Below, piece by piece: positions 12,697 through 25,664 of a DNA stretch of 64,000 bases. How positions within the stretch are numbered: position 1 is the first letter of the stretch; each line of letters starts with the position of its first letter. Source of the DNA: Linnemannia schmuckeri (taxonomy: Eukaryota; Mortierellomycota; Mortierellomycetes; Mortierellales; Mortierellaceae); contig JANATG010000014.1 of assembly GCA_029449235.1 (NCBI GenBank), positions 1,640,731 through 1,704,730 on the forward strand, read 5' to 3'. The notes beneath the pieces are model-generated. The model made no database searches. It was not told the DNA's origin and saw nothing but the letters and a program-made list of their open reading frames with translations. The position numbers and the translations under genes were made by a program.

Positions 12697-14374
12697 ATGA
12701 GTTGGTACCGTAAAAAACCCCCACTAAAAAGTCTTTCTCAACTGTCTGTGTGTGCAACATACGACCAACAAGAACATAAACACAAACACAGACCCTCCTT
12801 TCTCTCCAACCCCCTTGCTTCTTTGACTCCTTCTCTGTTCTTCCGGCTCACAGAACACAAAATACTGATCAAATATTCCCTTATTCCTTTCCCTCATTCA
12901 TAAATCCCTACACAATGAATGCAGGTCTGGTTTGAAAAAGAGTCTGAACAGGGCAACAACATCCGTCATGGCCAAGACGGGCAACATGGGCGACCGCTCC
13001 TCCGACCGCGAGTTTGAAGAAGAAGAGAAGCGAGCCCGTCAGTACGTTTCTCTTTTCCATTTCATTCTCTGGTGTTTTTATATGTGAAGTAACGAATGAA
13101 TGAATACTGATGGGAGATTCCAACTTTTTTGAATCTCATTCCAGACTGGAGTCAAAGGCGGAGAAGCTGCACAAGGAAGCCAACGGATACGCCAAGTCCC
13201 TTCGAGGTGAGTGAGTTAACTCTATCGATTGTCACCTACTCTTTGTCCTCGTTCTCTCTTCATTTTTGCGCTGGTCTTTGATAGTTGGTCATGCGAAAAG
13301 TGGCGTTGGTGAGATAAAGGAGATAATATTCTCCAGCCCACACTTGCCTCCTCCCCAACTCCTTCTCTCTTTCTCCTCCTCCTCTTCCTCATCCACACCA
13401 CCCTTCTTGCTCCTTTGTTTCCATGTGCAATGACGAAATGGGAGTTAATCAAACTGGAGAGACAGTAATAGTAATAACAAAAACTGAGAGCACAGCTGGC
13501 TTCCTATCATCTCCTTTTACGCCACCCCGCAGCGGGGTGGTGTTGGCGTATTTCCTGTTATTTTGGGTTCGACTATTCGGGTCAATGATCTGCCCGTCCG
13601 TTCTCATTTGATTGTCTACCACACGAAACGTCTATTTTCCTCGCTAACGCATATTTATGTTCTTAACGCAATTTAGAGATGATGGCGGCACAGGTCAGGA
13701 TCGCGAACACTTTGGAGCAGTTCTATGACGAGTCAACACCCATTGGACCAGTAGGTCAGCGATACAAGGATGCTGTCACCAAGATGGAATCACAGGCCCG
13801 TGACGAAGTCGTACGTTTAATTTTCCTTGCTGCTAGACACAGATGTGATCTGTCAGTCAATTGAAATAAGAAACGGTCATCCTTCTAACGCACAACAAAA
13901 ACAACTCCATCTAAATAGGATGCGTCGTATAGGACGTCCGTACTGGAACCTATTGGACGTTACTACGCCTACTTCCCGGAGATCAACGAAGCGATCCGCC
14001 GCAGGAACAAGAAATACCTCGAATACGATCACGCCAAATCCAAGGTCCGCAAGCTGGTCGAACGTCCCTCTCAGGATTCATCAAAGCTGCCCCAGGCAGA
14101 GCACGAGGCCAACATTGCGCGAGACATGTACGAGGCGATGAATGCTCAATTGACTAGCGAGCTACCGAAAGTTATCGATTCAAGAGTGGCGTATTTGGAT
14201 CCTTCGTTTGAGGCTGTCATTAAGAGTCAGTTGAGCTTTGCACAGGATGCGTCGAATACGCTTGAGGGGTTGAGACAGTTTTTCCCACCTGAGCCGCAGG
14301 GATATGAGTTGGCAGAGCAAGCGGATGGGATCTTGCAGCAGATGAGGGGGCTTACCATCTGTGGGCTTGCTTAA
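12697..14374 (+). CDS. RVS161: RVS161/HOB3-type N-BAR amphiphysin, five exons
   Basis: Exons 12697-12704, 12925-13041, 13145-13206, 13677-13810 and 13919-14374 give 258 codons plus TAA. The 8-nt first exon encodes MSW and is needed for the family N-terminus MSWSGLKKSLNRA. The BAR helices follow: DREFEEEEKRARQLESKAEK, MMAAQVRIANTLEQFYDE, VLEPIGRYYAYFPEINEAI and PYLDPSFE-like VAYLDPSFEAVIK. The end is LRQFFPPE...QMRGLTICGLA, close to yeast Rvs161 and fission yeast Hob3. There is no SH3 domain, which separates it from Rvs167. The family dimerises on curved membrane and acts in endocytic scission and actin patch organisation. Intron 3 (13207-13676) contains a small GC-rich hairpin at about 13523-13541. 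Confidence 0.93.
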
Positions 14375-14929
14375 GTTGACGTGGCAGATTGGTTCGCAAG
14401 GAAGGGAACCAAGAAGAGACCCCAGGGTCTTGTACATACAAAAGAAATGGAAAGCCTGTCGTTGTGGACAAATAAATAGAGTTACAGGCGCCACTTGAAG
14501 CCATCCCTGATATTATGTGTCACAAACACGAACTTACCATCTCACCAACATCAAAGTGAGCTTGGCACCATAAAGGTCGTGCTTTTTTTCTTCTTTGTCA
14601 TATTCTTTATCTCATCATTTTTTCTTTCGCCCTTTGACATCTCACCCCGCCCTCGCCCATCCATTCTGTCACTCATTCCACTTCACGGTCCGACTGTATT
14701 GCTTCCTTTCATTTCTAATTAAATTCTAACACCCAACACTGCCTCCTTTTCTTTTACAGTAAAGTAAAAGGATACAGCCTTGCCAGCGTTTAACAAGCAT
14801 AGGACTAAAGTATCAGCGTAAGTGTGTGAACTCACTCTCACCGAGTGCCACTTTCTATGAGACACAGAGATAGTATTGAATACCCACCGTTAATTGCTCG
14901 CCCTTTCTTTCTCAGCTTAGGCAGACACC
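14375..14929. other. intergenic region
   Basis: Lies between RVS161 and the NACHT pseudogene. It is CT-rich in the middle with no long homopolymer. No gene or RNA element was recognised. Confidence 0.5.
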
Positions 14930-17900
14930 ATGGCGTCGCTCACCGTTCAAGATGCACTCCAGATCACCAAAACAATCTTGAACGGCGCCCTAAACGCCTC
15001 CAGCTACAACATATAACAAAGTCTCTGTGCCTCTATCGATGGAATGTTCTCAAGAGTTGACGCTATGAGCTCACTCTGGGGTTCCACCAATACCCAAGAT
15101 CGACTTGTCCGAACCCAGGTAGAGGCGATCTTTGCTGAACGTGACAGAATCCTCAACGGGAAACGCGCTATTATCATGAACAACAGTGCGTCGTTCGACA
15201 ACATACCCAAAAAACAACATCGACTCAGCATTGTCAACGATACCATCTTCCAACTCATGGCTCAAAGGCTTCAGGAGTATTGTCAGCCCATATACATCTC
15301 TCCCCTGTCCAAAGCCTGCCTCAAAGCCAGTGACAAGATTCTAGAACCACTGCTAGATAGAGTCCACTCGTTTCTTGGCAGCTCCCAAGAAGCCATGGTC
15401 ATCCTTGGAGATTCTGGATCTGGAAAATCCACGTTCAGTCTACACCTGGAAAAACAGCTCTGGAACACCTTTGATACCAACAACATCATCCCGCTACACA
15501 TCAACCTAGCAACCATCCATGAACCTGAACAAGATATGATCAGCAAACACTTGCGAATGCACGGGTTCACTAAATGCAAGATCAATGAGCTGAAGGAACA
15601 CTATAGATTCATCCTCATCTGCGACGGATACGATGAGCGACAACAGCAGTGCAACCTCTACAACACCAATTTTTTAAACCGTGGCGCGCCAAAATGATTA
15701 TCTTTTGTCGAATCCAGTTCCTAGGACCTCACTTTCAGCACTTCTTTGCACTGCAACCATCGGATCATTACAAGACCGTTCCAGTTGACACCTTTCAGCA
15801 AGCAGTCATCGTGCCCTTCTCGAAGGATCAAATTAAAGACTATATCGTCCAATACGCCCCATTTCGCTCGCGACCCTGGATTGATGAGTACTACCTACGA
15901 CTGTTGAATTCCATCGCAAACCTGATGGACCTCGTCGCCAACCCATTTCTCCTGACACTCGCGCTAGAAGCCTTTCCTGGAATCATTGAGGGCCACCGTG
16001 ACCTGTCTTCGATACGACTGACACCTGTTCAACTCTACGACCATTTCGTGCCTCAGTGTCAGCCTGCAACGCCTTCAAGCTAGCCCACTCTCGACTATTG
16101 ACCGCCAAACCCTTAATTGGCTTTTGGACACGGACTTTCATTCCAAGGGCATCGACTACTCGACAGGCCTTGCAACCGCGATCTTTAACATGCAGGACGG
16201 AATCCCGGTCGTCAAGTATGCCCACATCGACGACAAGGATTCATGGCGAGCAGAGTTCTTTGGCCCACAACCTGATGCCAGGCTCTTGCGGAAGTCTTCT
16301 CCATTGATCCGGACTGGCACATCCTACCGATTTCTCCACCGCTCCTTGCAGGAATACTTTTTATTACTTGCCGTTTTTGATCCTAGAAGCCGAGGAGGTC
16401 ATGAATTTGCTCCACGCTCAAGATGCAGCTGTTCTACCACCCAGTTACTCGACCCCAGCAATCCGCTCTTCAAACACAACCTTGTCGCCGAACCGTCCGT
16501 CATCCATTTCTTGTGCGAGAGGGTGAAGCAAAACTCCGGTTTTCAGGAAAAGCTCCTTGCGATAATCCACCAGTCCAAGACCAACAGCCGCACCACTATA
16601 GGAGCGAGCAATGCGATAACAATCCTTGTCAGAGCCAGGGTACATTTCAACAGCGCAGATCTTCAAGTAGCCTGAATCATTGACGGAGAGCATCACAAAA
16701 GCCAGTTTGATTCCGCGCAATTGCAAGGTGCCAACATGAGACAGAATAATATTGAGCGAAAGAGGTCACGGTGGAGGGATCTCATCACCACCCAGCCGGG
16801 CAGTATTCATCCTGAAGAGTTATCGACGCAAGACGATGAGTCCTACAACGCCTACCCTGGTGTATTCTCACCAGATGGTGTGTTTATGGCAGTAACTCTT
16901 TGTACGGGAGGTGACATTGGACTCTACAAAACGACGACCTATAGGATCATCCTTCAACTCAAAGGACACAGTCCCTGCGTCTGGGTGATCGCATTTTCAC
17001 CCGACAGCACTCGACTGGTGTCCGGAGGTCGTGACAGGACAATTTGCTTGTGGGATCACAGCAACAGTAAGATGCTACTTCGCTTGCTCGGTCACAACGG
17101 TGGCGTATTATGCGTCGAGATTTCACCTTGCGGTAGTCGTCTTTTTCATCCAGTCACGACCAGACGGTGCGAGTTTGGAGCTTGCCAACTGGGGAGCCCC
17201 TGTTTGTCATGAGAGGGCATACCTACCCTGTGACAAGTGTCAAGTATTCGCTGGGTAGAGGGTACCTGGTGTCGAGCGGCAAAGATGGATCCATCGGGTT
17301 ATGGGATCCAGAGACAGGAAAGTCGTTGAGCGGATGGCCTTCATCTCGTAGAGATGTGCGGTGTATTGCCTATTCTCCAGATGGACTATCGATTGTCAGC
17401 GGCTCTGAGACCGGTGCGCTGCGACTCTGGGATGCGCAAACTGGACGAGTGCTTTCCACTGCTCAAGTACATATCGATAGAGTCGTTGGCGTGGTTTTTT
17501 CGGCTGACGGCCAGAAGATTGCCTCCGGCAGTATGGATGGCACAGTTCGATTGTGGCATGTGCCTTCAAATGAGGCCAAGAGTTGGAAGGGTAATGCTGA
17601 CTTTAAGGGATTCTTTGGCTTTGTCAAGAGCATATCCTGGAGACCCTCATTCCTTCTCCAGTTTGTCACTAGTTACAATGATTGTTCTGGTTGATTGTGG
17701 CGCATTTGCAACAGCGGACTGGAAGTTCAAGTTGAATTTACTTGGAGCAGCAACAAGCAAGTTTCTCTGCATTGGACACTATTGTCAAGGGCATTGTTGA
17801 TCTTGCCGGCACCAACAAGAAGTTTTTGATCGAGTGGGATGCGAAAAATGATACGCCGCCGGCAGAAGAAGAACAAGAACATATGGAGGAAATTGAATAG
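14930..17900 (+). pseudogene. NACHT-pentapeptide-WD40 STAND receptor, multiply disrupted
   Basis: The start codon at 14930 opens 28 codons and then a TAA at 15014-15016. The same frame continues into a NACHT ATPase with Walker A GDSGSGKS (about 15407-15430) and Walker B FILICDGYDE. A T6 run near 15670 has lost one base: adding one T restores the downstream frame. The frame changes again near 16050, probably with a deletion. A TGA at 16673-16675 lies inside A(D/N)L-type pentapeptide-like repeats (FNSADLQ, FDSAQLQGANM). Six or seven WD40 blades follow, with a further frame change in a T run near 17143. The last recognisable piece (DTIVKGIVDLAGTNKKFLIE) is in another frame and ends at TAG 17898-17900. 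At least five independent lesions make a functional product very unlikely. Intact relatives are STAND-class, NLR-like sensors; ligand and role here are unknown. Confidence 0.88.
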
Positions 17901-19098
17901 TCTGGAGATAGTGGTTGAAGCGCAGGTTCAGACAGTTGCTTGTAAAAGAGCTCTGTATAAACCATGAAAATGGCAAAATGATGGTGAATGTTACGTGTGA
18001 AGAAGTATGCTGGCGCTTTGATGAACTGCGTATTCAGTGGTGCCATCTTTTCCTCTATTTTATTCGTGTTGGTGCCAAGAAAACACAAAGACACAAAGCG
18101 ACCGAGAGCGAAGGGCAGAAAAACTGAATGTAGAACAAAGGAGCATTGATATGTATATTATATCTAGTTGACTCAACGAAACTATGACATTTTTTTTTAT
18201 CAATGCGCGTCAACAGCTTTGACCATGCCTCTTTTACTATCATTAAGCTAACCATTCCTTTCGTTCTTTTTTCCTATCCATTCAGGTTTTCGATCTCCTT
18301 CTCACCCTTTAGCGTGTTGTCCATTCCGCCGACTGTACATCGTTCTCCTCCAGTGCCATATCATACAACTTGCTTTATTTGTCATCCATTTAGACACTCA
18401 TTCTCATGTAGCCTCCTTGTATTCTTCTGAATTGGACATGCTTGATTTATTAGCTTCGAGTCGTATATGCTGCCCCATTTTTTTTTTGATCTGTTTGCTG
18501 TTGTTATTTCTCCCTTGATCAGTCCAATCCAACTCTCTTCTATCCGGTTGAATAAAAAAAAATCATATTCCACGCCCTCTTGGCTATAGAGGAAACCCAT
18601 GCAGATCCATGCGCGGTATCTGGTAAGCAAGAGAGAGAGAGAGAGAGCAAATAAAAAAAAAAGTCCGCGGGACAAGTGAGATGTAAGAAAGGACAAAAGG
18701 GAAAAGAGTGGTCCAGATGGACGCGAAAACAAGGTTTATCTGTGGGCATGGACAATTGGACATGTAGAGAGAGAGTGTGTGTGTGTGTGTATTAACAATT
18801 GTTGACCCCCTCCGTCCTGCCCCAACTCTGACTGGTAGCTCTTTCTTCCCGTCATCACATCGCCAGAGAGCAACAAGCTGCAACCAAACAAGAAAGGCAT
18901 CAAGGCGCGCTTTTTGCTTGTTTATCTTTCCCTCTCCTCTCCTTTCTTCTTTTCTTCTTTTCTTCTTTTCTTTACCTGTTATTTGTCCGCCACTATCCCC
19001 TCCTCCTCCCCTTCCCTCTCTATATAAGAAGTGTTTTCTCTCTCCACTCCACTCGGCTCCGCTCCCTTTCTCATTCCCGTTCTCTCCTCATCCAAAGA
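17901..19098. other. intergenic region upstream of the PAP2 gene
   Basis: CT-rich DNA with GA/GT microsatellites near 18630 and 18773-18790 and short A or T runs. A TATA box lies at its right end. No ORF with a recognisable domain. Confidence 0.55.
19021..19027 (+). promoter_or_regulatory. TATA box upstream of PAP2 gene
   Basis: TATATAA sits 72 bp before the ATG at 19099, at the junction of a long CT-rich stretch and the presumed leader. This is a sequence match only; the transcription start is not known. Confidence 0.45.
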
Positions 19099-21046
19099 AT
19101 GTTTTCAGCGCTGCGAATGAAGTCAAGGACAAGGGAACTGTTCAAGTCTTACTGCAAGGACTGGACCCTCGTCGTCATTGTCCTCGTCGCATTCTCCATC
19201 GTCGACCAGCTCGAACCCTACCATCGTCAGTTCTCCGTCCGCGACATCACCATCCAGCATCCCTTTGCCAAACAAGAGACCGTCCCAGTCTGGCTGTTGC
19301 TCGTAAGTTTATGCTAAGCCGCCTTAGGGGCTCACTTTACTTTTACTCTTGCAGGAAAAGTGTCAAAGCAGAGGCACATATAGCCATAGGACAACAAGAA
19401 GGGAACGCCTTTTTTTATTGTGCAGGACTGTCAGGAAGGACGACCTTTTTTGCGTGAATGGCTGTAGTCAGTCAGTCAGTTATGCAAATTACACTTCTGT
19501 GTCTCTGTCACTCATTCCTCATCACTAAACCGTTATGCTAATCCACTTTTATTCGCGCTGATGCTATAAAAAAATAAAAATTAGACGCTATCGTTCTTAC
19601 TGCCGATGGTGACTGTGGGAGCGATCGCAGTGTTCCAGCGACGGTCCTACACCGACCTGCATAACGGCCTCTTGGGTCTCTTTCTTGCCCAATCCTTGGT
19701 CCTCATCGTCACCGACAGCGTCAAGGTACTTTTTTTCATCCTTCTACTACCAATCGAACCACCACCGCTTTTTTACTCCTCGCTTTTCTATTTTTCCAGT
19801 TGAATTGTCAATTGGCCATGCGACACTCTTCTGATAACAGGGCGTGGGAGGGAGTGAGAGGATGAGCGGCAAAGATAAACTTTGACATGGCGACAGGCTT
19901 GGGGCAACAGCAAAGCGAGGCAAACAAACAAAAAAAAGAACGTGGAAAAAAAAAGAGACAACGGGCGAGAGAGAAAAAGAGGGGGGTTGAACAAGCATGC
20001 TTGGACACTGACAGTCATTCAAGCAAGTAGCCGAGCAAGAAGGCAGGGGTGAAGTAACAAGCAGTTGGACAGCTACGCATGGCCTCTTGAGTGCATATCT
20101 CCTTGTCAACAGAGGACGAACAGGAATACCAAACAAACGTCTAGATCTCTTCTCTCTCCCGGTCATCGTTGTCTGTTCCCTCTTCATTTCTCTATCCCGC
20201 TCGATAACAACAACAACAATAGATCTTGCACCATCCTCTTTTTGTGTTTGGTTTGCTCGCTTGATTTGTTAACTCACCCTATTTCTTTGATATGTGTACA
20301 AAAAAACGATATAGATCGCAGTGGGACGACCAAGGCCGGACTTTCTCGACAGATGCCTCTCTCTCTATGACAACGCCTATGCTGGCACCCCTCTGGACCA
20401 ACTCAGCGACCCCGTCAACCTCCTCTCCAACTCGACCATCTGCACCCGCACTGAGTTGCTCAGAGATGGATTCAAGTCCTTCCCCTCAGGCCACTCTTCC
20501 TTCTCGTTCGGAGGACTCGGTTTCTTGTCAATGTACCTTGCCGGAAAGCTGCATCTCTTTGACGAGCGTGGACATATCTACAAGTCTCTGGTGGTCCTAG
20601 CACCCATGATCCTGGCAGCATTGATTGCCACATCCAGAGTGTCGGACTACCGACACCATTGGGAGGATGTCACTGCAGGATCTTTTATTGGATTCTTTTT
20701 TGCGGTCTTTGCTTACCGACAGTATTACCCCAGCTTGGCGTCCAACAAGTCTGACCGTCCCTTCTCGCCACGCATCAGGGAGGATTTCTTGCCCGGTGGA
20801 TCTTTCCTTGGTATTGGCTCCAGCAATGACCGTGAGAGCAACGGACAGAGATACAGGGACGACGCAGGAGAAGATGATGACACTCGTTTGGTAATGGATG
20901 GTCCTAGTAATCAGAGCCCAGGTGATGAGTCTGGAGTTGGATTTGGACAGTTCTTTAGACGCGACCGGACGGATGAGACTTTGACAGGCAATGGAACCCC
21001 CAATAAGAACGTCATCGGCACCGAGTCGCGCCTCATCCCCATTTGA
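19099..21046 (+). CDS. DPP1/LPP-type PAP2 lipid phosphate phosphatase, three exons
   Basis: Exons 19099-19302, 19585-19725 and 20315-21046 give 358 codons plus TGA. The three PAP2 signature motifs are complete: K115-X6-R122-P123 (KIAVGRPRP), P172-S-G-H175, and SR223-X5-H229-X3-D233 (SRVSDYRHHWED). The second intron falls just after the K of motif 1. Five to six hydrophobic segments surround the motifs, and a roughly 110-residue hydrophilic tail rich in D, G and R ends the protein. Relatives (yeast Dpp1/Lpp1, animal LPPs) dephosphorylate diacylglycerol pyrophosphate, phosphatidate and related lipids without Mg2+ on the lumenal or outer face. The exact substrate cannot be told from sequence. 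Confidence 0.9.
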
Positions 21047-21991
21047 GAGGAGTATCCTTTTTATCTCTATTTATTTTAGAATTAGGGGAGTTTATGGTTG
21101 TGGATGCCAGTTCCTCACTTTGATACCCTATTCTACCACCTGTAAATAAAACCTATGAAATGTACTTGTTGAAACGTGCACAGAATTAGTGCCTCATATG
21201 TGTCTATGATTGGGTTTGGTGTGAGTCGCCATTCTCAGAGTGAAGCAATCGTCGTCATAGTTGTTGCAGGTTCTTTAACGCGACAAACAAGGTTGCTTGG
21301 ATGCTTGGAAAAGAACAGGGACTGAACACACAAAAAAAATGTTCGTGTTCATGCCAACTGACGTCTTGAACTTCCTTTGGCCTCGAGCCTTGATCCTCTT
21401 CGGTTCTTCAGCATACGAGCCATAGCCTCATGGAGAGCGTGTGCTGGCTTATCGTCGTCATGGCCCAGTAGAGTCGAGATTTGTGAATCCCTTTTCAGAA
21501 ACAACAACGAGACCCACGCTTACAATAGGGCCAAAGAGATTACCTTGACCGATGATCGTCCATTATTTTTCTTTTGAGCAATTTCCTCAAATAGGTCCCA
21601 CTCGCTCGGACCAATTTCGCATCCTTCTGCCATTTTCCCTCTACTTCTCTCACCCCTCACCTTGGTCAACCCTAACCTCTTTGTTGTCTCTACCGCCTTT
21701 GACCCTCATTTGCCCTGTTGTATCTTCCTCCCGCCATTCTCTCTCCTGCTCCATCACCACCACCACGCCATCGCTCGCCCCTCTCTCTAACGATCCACTC
21801 TCCTCGACAATTCAACGCCCCTCCCACAGGATCCCAAACACGACCAACATCTTTCCCAAAGAAATCTCTCGAAAACGGAGTCCCTCAACCGTAAAACGCA
21901 AGTGTCCACTTCCTCCCCTCCCCTTGTTCGCAACTGTCGTCGTCTATTACAGGCAGCGACGAGTAAAGAACATAATTGAAGGAGTAGTAGA
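21047..21991. other. intergenic region
   Basis: AT-rich 3' flank of the PAP2 gene followed by a strongly CT-rich stretch (about 21600-21930) before the protease start. Short ORFs on both strands lack recognisable domains. Confidence 0.5.
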
Positions 21992-23574
21992 ATGCGACTT
22001 TTGAATGCCATAGGTTGTTGCACCTTAATCGCCTCGGCTTCTTGCCTTGTGGTTGTTGCCGTTGCTGGGGGTGCCATCAAGTATGTTCCTTGTCGTGACA
22101 AAAATCACCTGTGTTCGTTCTCTTTTTAGTGCGAGTTCGCAAAATGAAAAAGAAAAAGAAAAAGAAAAAGAAACAAAAGAATTCCAAACGCGACGCGTCT
22201 CAAAATATGTATCGTCACTTCATTTGCTCACTTACTGATACATAAAACACTTTTCCAATGAACGAAGTAGGATCCCGATACACAAGAACATACACTATCG
22301 ACAAAACACTCGTGCAAGGGCATACAAGACATTAAAAAAGTATGGACATCACCAGCGATTGTCTCCTAGAGACTTTGGACACCAACCCGTCACCGATGTC
22401 GAGAATGATGTCGAGGTAGCCGCGCCTTTGTCCCATTTCTTCATTTACTCTTATCATCTTTCTATATCCTTTCTCCTTTTCTTTCTCACAAGTACTTGAC
22501 TTTCATGCATAAGACCTAACGATCCACTGCGTCTTTCTAAATGACGAAATGAAATTATAGTACTATGGGGTGGTGGGGATAGGGACGCCGCCACAGATGT
22601 TCAAGCTGGATATGGACACTGGTTCCTCCGACCTCTGGATCCCCTCCATGAAATGCGACCATGATGGGAAATGTGCCCGTCATTCACGGTTCGACTCTTC
22701 CCTTTCTTCAACTGTCACAGAACTCAAGACACCCTGGAAGATTGCCTATGGCGACGGATCGACCGTCAGTGGGCATTTAGCGATTGACCGTCTCGAGTTT
22801 TCAGAGATTACGATCGAGAACCAGTTGATTGGCCTTGCGGATAGGGAGTCGAGTTCGTTTTTGGAGGATGTGGTTGATGGGGTTTTTGGGTTGGGGTTCC
22901 CATCATTGTCGGCGATGGTGTTGGAGGACCAAAAAGATGCTGAAGCTAAAGTCCTGGGACCGATTAGTAACACTGTGCTGAGTAGTATCCTATCGCACGA
23001 GTTAATCCCAGCACCCGTTTTTGGAGTTTGGCTGGGGGATGGGGATGGCGAGGGGTCGGATGCGAATGGTGACGATGGCGAGTTTATATTTGGATCGATT
23101 GACACTTCGAGGTTCGAGGGTGAACTCACGTTCTTGCCGATTACTCATTCGCGGTATTGGCAGGTGCAAGTCGACGGGGCGCAGTTGGACGGGATCGAGG
23201 ACCTGTCGATCAAGGGCGATACCATTATCGACACTGGTACGACCTTGCTAGTATTCCCGATAGCACAGGCCAAGAAGATCAACAAGGCCATTGGGGCCAA
23301 GTCGGACCCATGGGAGGGATGGATCCTGCCGTGTGATTCGAACCAGGGGGGGAGTCTGGATTTCCGGATGGGCGGCAATCTGTTCTCAGTTCGGCGCAAG
23401 GATCTTGTTCGTGAGAAGGTGCCTAAACAGGAGGGGTGGTGCTATAGTGCGGTGACGACGACACCGGGAAACACGATTATCTTTGGAGATGTGTTTATCC
23501 GCAACAACTATTGTGTCTTTGACGTCGAGCATATGACCATTGGCATCGCACCCGTCAAACGGCGACACCATTGA
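21992..23574 (+). CDS. secreted pepsin-family (A1) aspartic protease, three exons
   Basis: Exons 21992-22080, 22271-22415 and 22561-23574 give 415 codons plus TGA. The first exon encodes a signal peptide (MRLLNAIGCC then a hydrophobic core). Residues about 30-78 form a basic propeptide. The mature enzyme begins near YYGVVGIGTPPQ. It has both catalytic aspartates: D97 in DTGSSDLW and D302 in DTGTT, plus flap tyrosine Y141 in AYGDGS. Length and order match fungal pepsin/saccharopepsin relatives. There is no C-terminal serine/threonine-rich GPI tail, so secretion or vacuolar delivery is more likely than a yapsin role. The start was chosen for its signal peptide; there is no ATG between it and the splice donor. 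Confidence 0.9.
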
Positions 23575-24040
23575 ATCATCCTCTGTATATTAGCTTTATT
23601 GTAACAACGACCTGTTCACGGCAAGTTTTCTTGCTTCAATTGCTTCTTTCCGTGTTTTGCCTGTGCGTGTGTGCATGAGTACGTCAAGATGTTTGAGTCG
23701 GCTCAAAGTGCGCTTCCGTATTTCAGTCTCTCTCCCTCCCTCTCTCTCTCTCTCTGGGCGTGTGTGTGTGTGTGTGTATATGACAGTATCTGTGGCCCGT
23801 GGACTGAAAATGAAGAGGAATCTATCCGATGATCGATGATCGGTGTGACTCGCACCCTTATGTCCCCCCACACATCCGGCTCACCCTCTTTTGGTGTTGC
23901 GTGTTGGTGCTCGTTCCCTCACAATGCATAAATACGACTCTTTTTTTTAACATTCACATCACTTTCATTCATTCAAACAACCATACTACTTTATTCTTCA
24001 TCACACTCTTACATCCCCGACACACAACAAGCAACAAGCA
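23575..24040. other. intergenic region
   Basis: Contains CT and GT microsatellite runs around 23728-23778 and a CT/CA-rich leader before the TANGO2 start. No gene seen. Confidence 0.5.
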
Positions 24041-25664
24041 ATGTGCATCTTACTCTGGACACTGCCCTCAAGCAACCACCCCCGGTTCAAGTTGTAAGCA
24101 CCTCTCACCTCTCCTTTTCTTCACACTCAATAGCAGCAACCAACACAGCTGGAACGTCAACATGTACAAGTCCAAAAGAGACACAAGCATCCCCATCTCG
24201 CTCCCGCGTACTTACTCATTCACTCGCTCATACTCCTTGTGCTGCTACAATAATATGAAAAATAGTGCACTGGCAAGCAACAGAGACGAATTCTTGGCAC
24301 GAGAGACCTCCCGCGCAGACTTTTGGGACCTCGACCCCATCCTGTACAAAGCCATCCGTCAATCTTCCTCTTCTTCTGACGATATCCCAACCCCAGTCCC
24401 GGCACCATCGTCACAGCGTCCGAGTCCCGTAGGAGTCCTAACAGGCCAAGACCTCCAACCCTCCCAAGCTATCAACTACACCATCCAAGAAGTCTTTTCC
24501 TTCTCCAATCAAGAACAGGAACAGGAGCAGGTTGCGCTGACGTTGAATACAAAGGATATCCCGGGAACATGGCTCGGGATGACAACCCACGGCGATTTTG
24601 TGGCACTGACGAACTTCCGAGAGGATGGTGCTTATATGGCGACAAAGCGAGATCCCAAGTTGTCAAGGGGAAAAGTCTGTGGAGAGTTTTTGGTCAGCAT
24701 GGCTGCTGCGCACCACAAGGAGGAACAGGATGAGGAGGATGAGAAAGTGGATGTTGACTCGACGCGGGGTAGCGAGACTGGATCAGTATCGGCATCACCA
24801 TCAACGGACGAGATTGTGAACGGCTCTGAGAAAAAGAGCAGGAACAGGAGAGAAAGCAGGGTGAGGAAAGATCAGGCAGAGAAGTGGATCAGGAGACGGG
24901 CAGTTGGATGGGAGGACGAGTTTGAAGGGTTGAACCTATTGGTGGTTCAGAATGCGGGTGACCAGCAATGTGTCGGAGGCAACCGTCTCGGATCCGAGCT
25001 CACCGTCTTCAACGCGTCTGATACTACGACCACAGATGCTGTAACTGGAAGGATCTTGGAAGGCAGTGTGGTGGGTGTGAGTAACTCGGTGTTTACACGG
25101 CCATGGACTAAGGTCAAGGTGGGTGTCAATGCGTTGGAGACTGTCTTGAACCAGAGTATCACCCTCTTTGGAACTGGACTCCACGCATCCTGTAACAGCA
25201 ATACCAGCTCGGAAGCAGGACACGTTACTGTGGACGGCGACACAAAGGAGATTGCTTGGCTGGTGATCCAAATGTTGACACTCCTCCGTACCAACACCCA
25301 ACCATTTTCGGAGGAAGACAGCACAAACCTTCTGACACTGGTTCAGGGTCTTAGCAAACGAGTTTTTATCCCGCGCATCGGACTTGGTGGACCCACTATG
25401 GAGTACGGGACACGGTCGAGTACCATCGCACTCTTTGGACGCGAGAGAGACGGAGAAGCAGGCGTAGCGGTGTTTGTGGAGAAGGTGTGGTATAGCGATA
25501 AGGATGTCGTGACGGGAGAGAGGACCGAGTATGCACCAGATAGCTCACAGGGTCTGGTCTGGTGGCAAGGACGAGTGGGTCAGCCTCGTCAGCAGTGGAG
25601 GCATGTTGTTGGAGACGAGTTGGAGCATTTGCTAAACCACGCTCGCATCATTCGCCACCCTTAG
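24041..25664 (+). CDS. TANGO2: TANGO2/NRDE-family protein, two exons
   Basis: Exons 24041-24093 and 24266-25664 give 483 codons plus TAG. The protein starts MCILLW with the family's conserved Cys2. The junction restores FALASNRDEF, the NRDE signature, at residues 23-26. Further family blocks are ADFWDL, GTWLGMTTHGDFVALTNFR, GLSN-like VGVSNSVF-RPWTKV, and YGTRSSTIALFGR near the C-terminus. The protein is longer than human TANGO2 (about 276 residues) because of charged insertions, notably an E/D/K/R-rich stretch around residues 220-285. Family members are linked to ER/Golgi organisation and lipid or haem handling in animals; the molecular activity is unsettled. The stop codon lies about 580 bp from the convergent Rac gene. 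Confidence 0.88.

Noticed and set aside
14930..17900. NACHT-WD40 gene rescued by introns
   Set aside because: The frame changes near 15670 and 17143 fall in T runs without GT/AG pairs that would restore frame, and the TAA at 15014 lies in otherwise conserved coding sequence.
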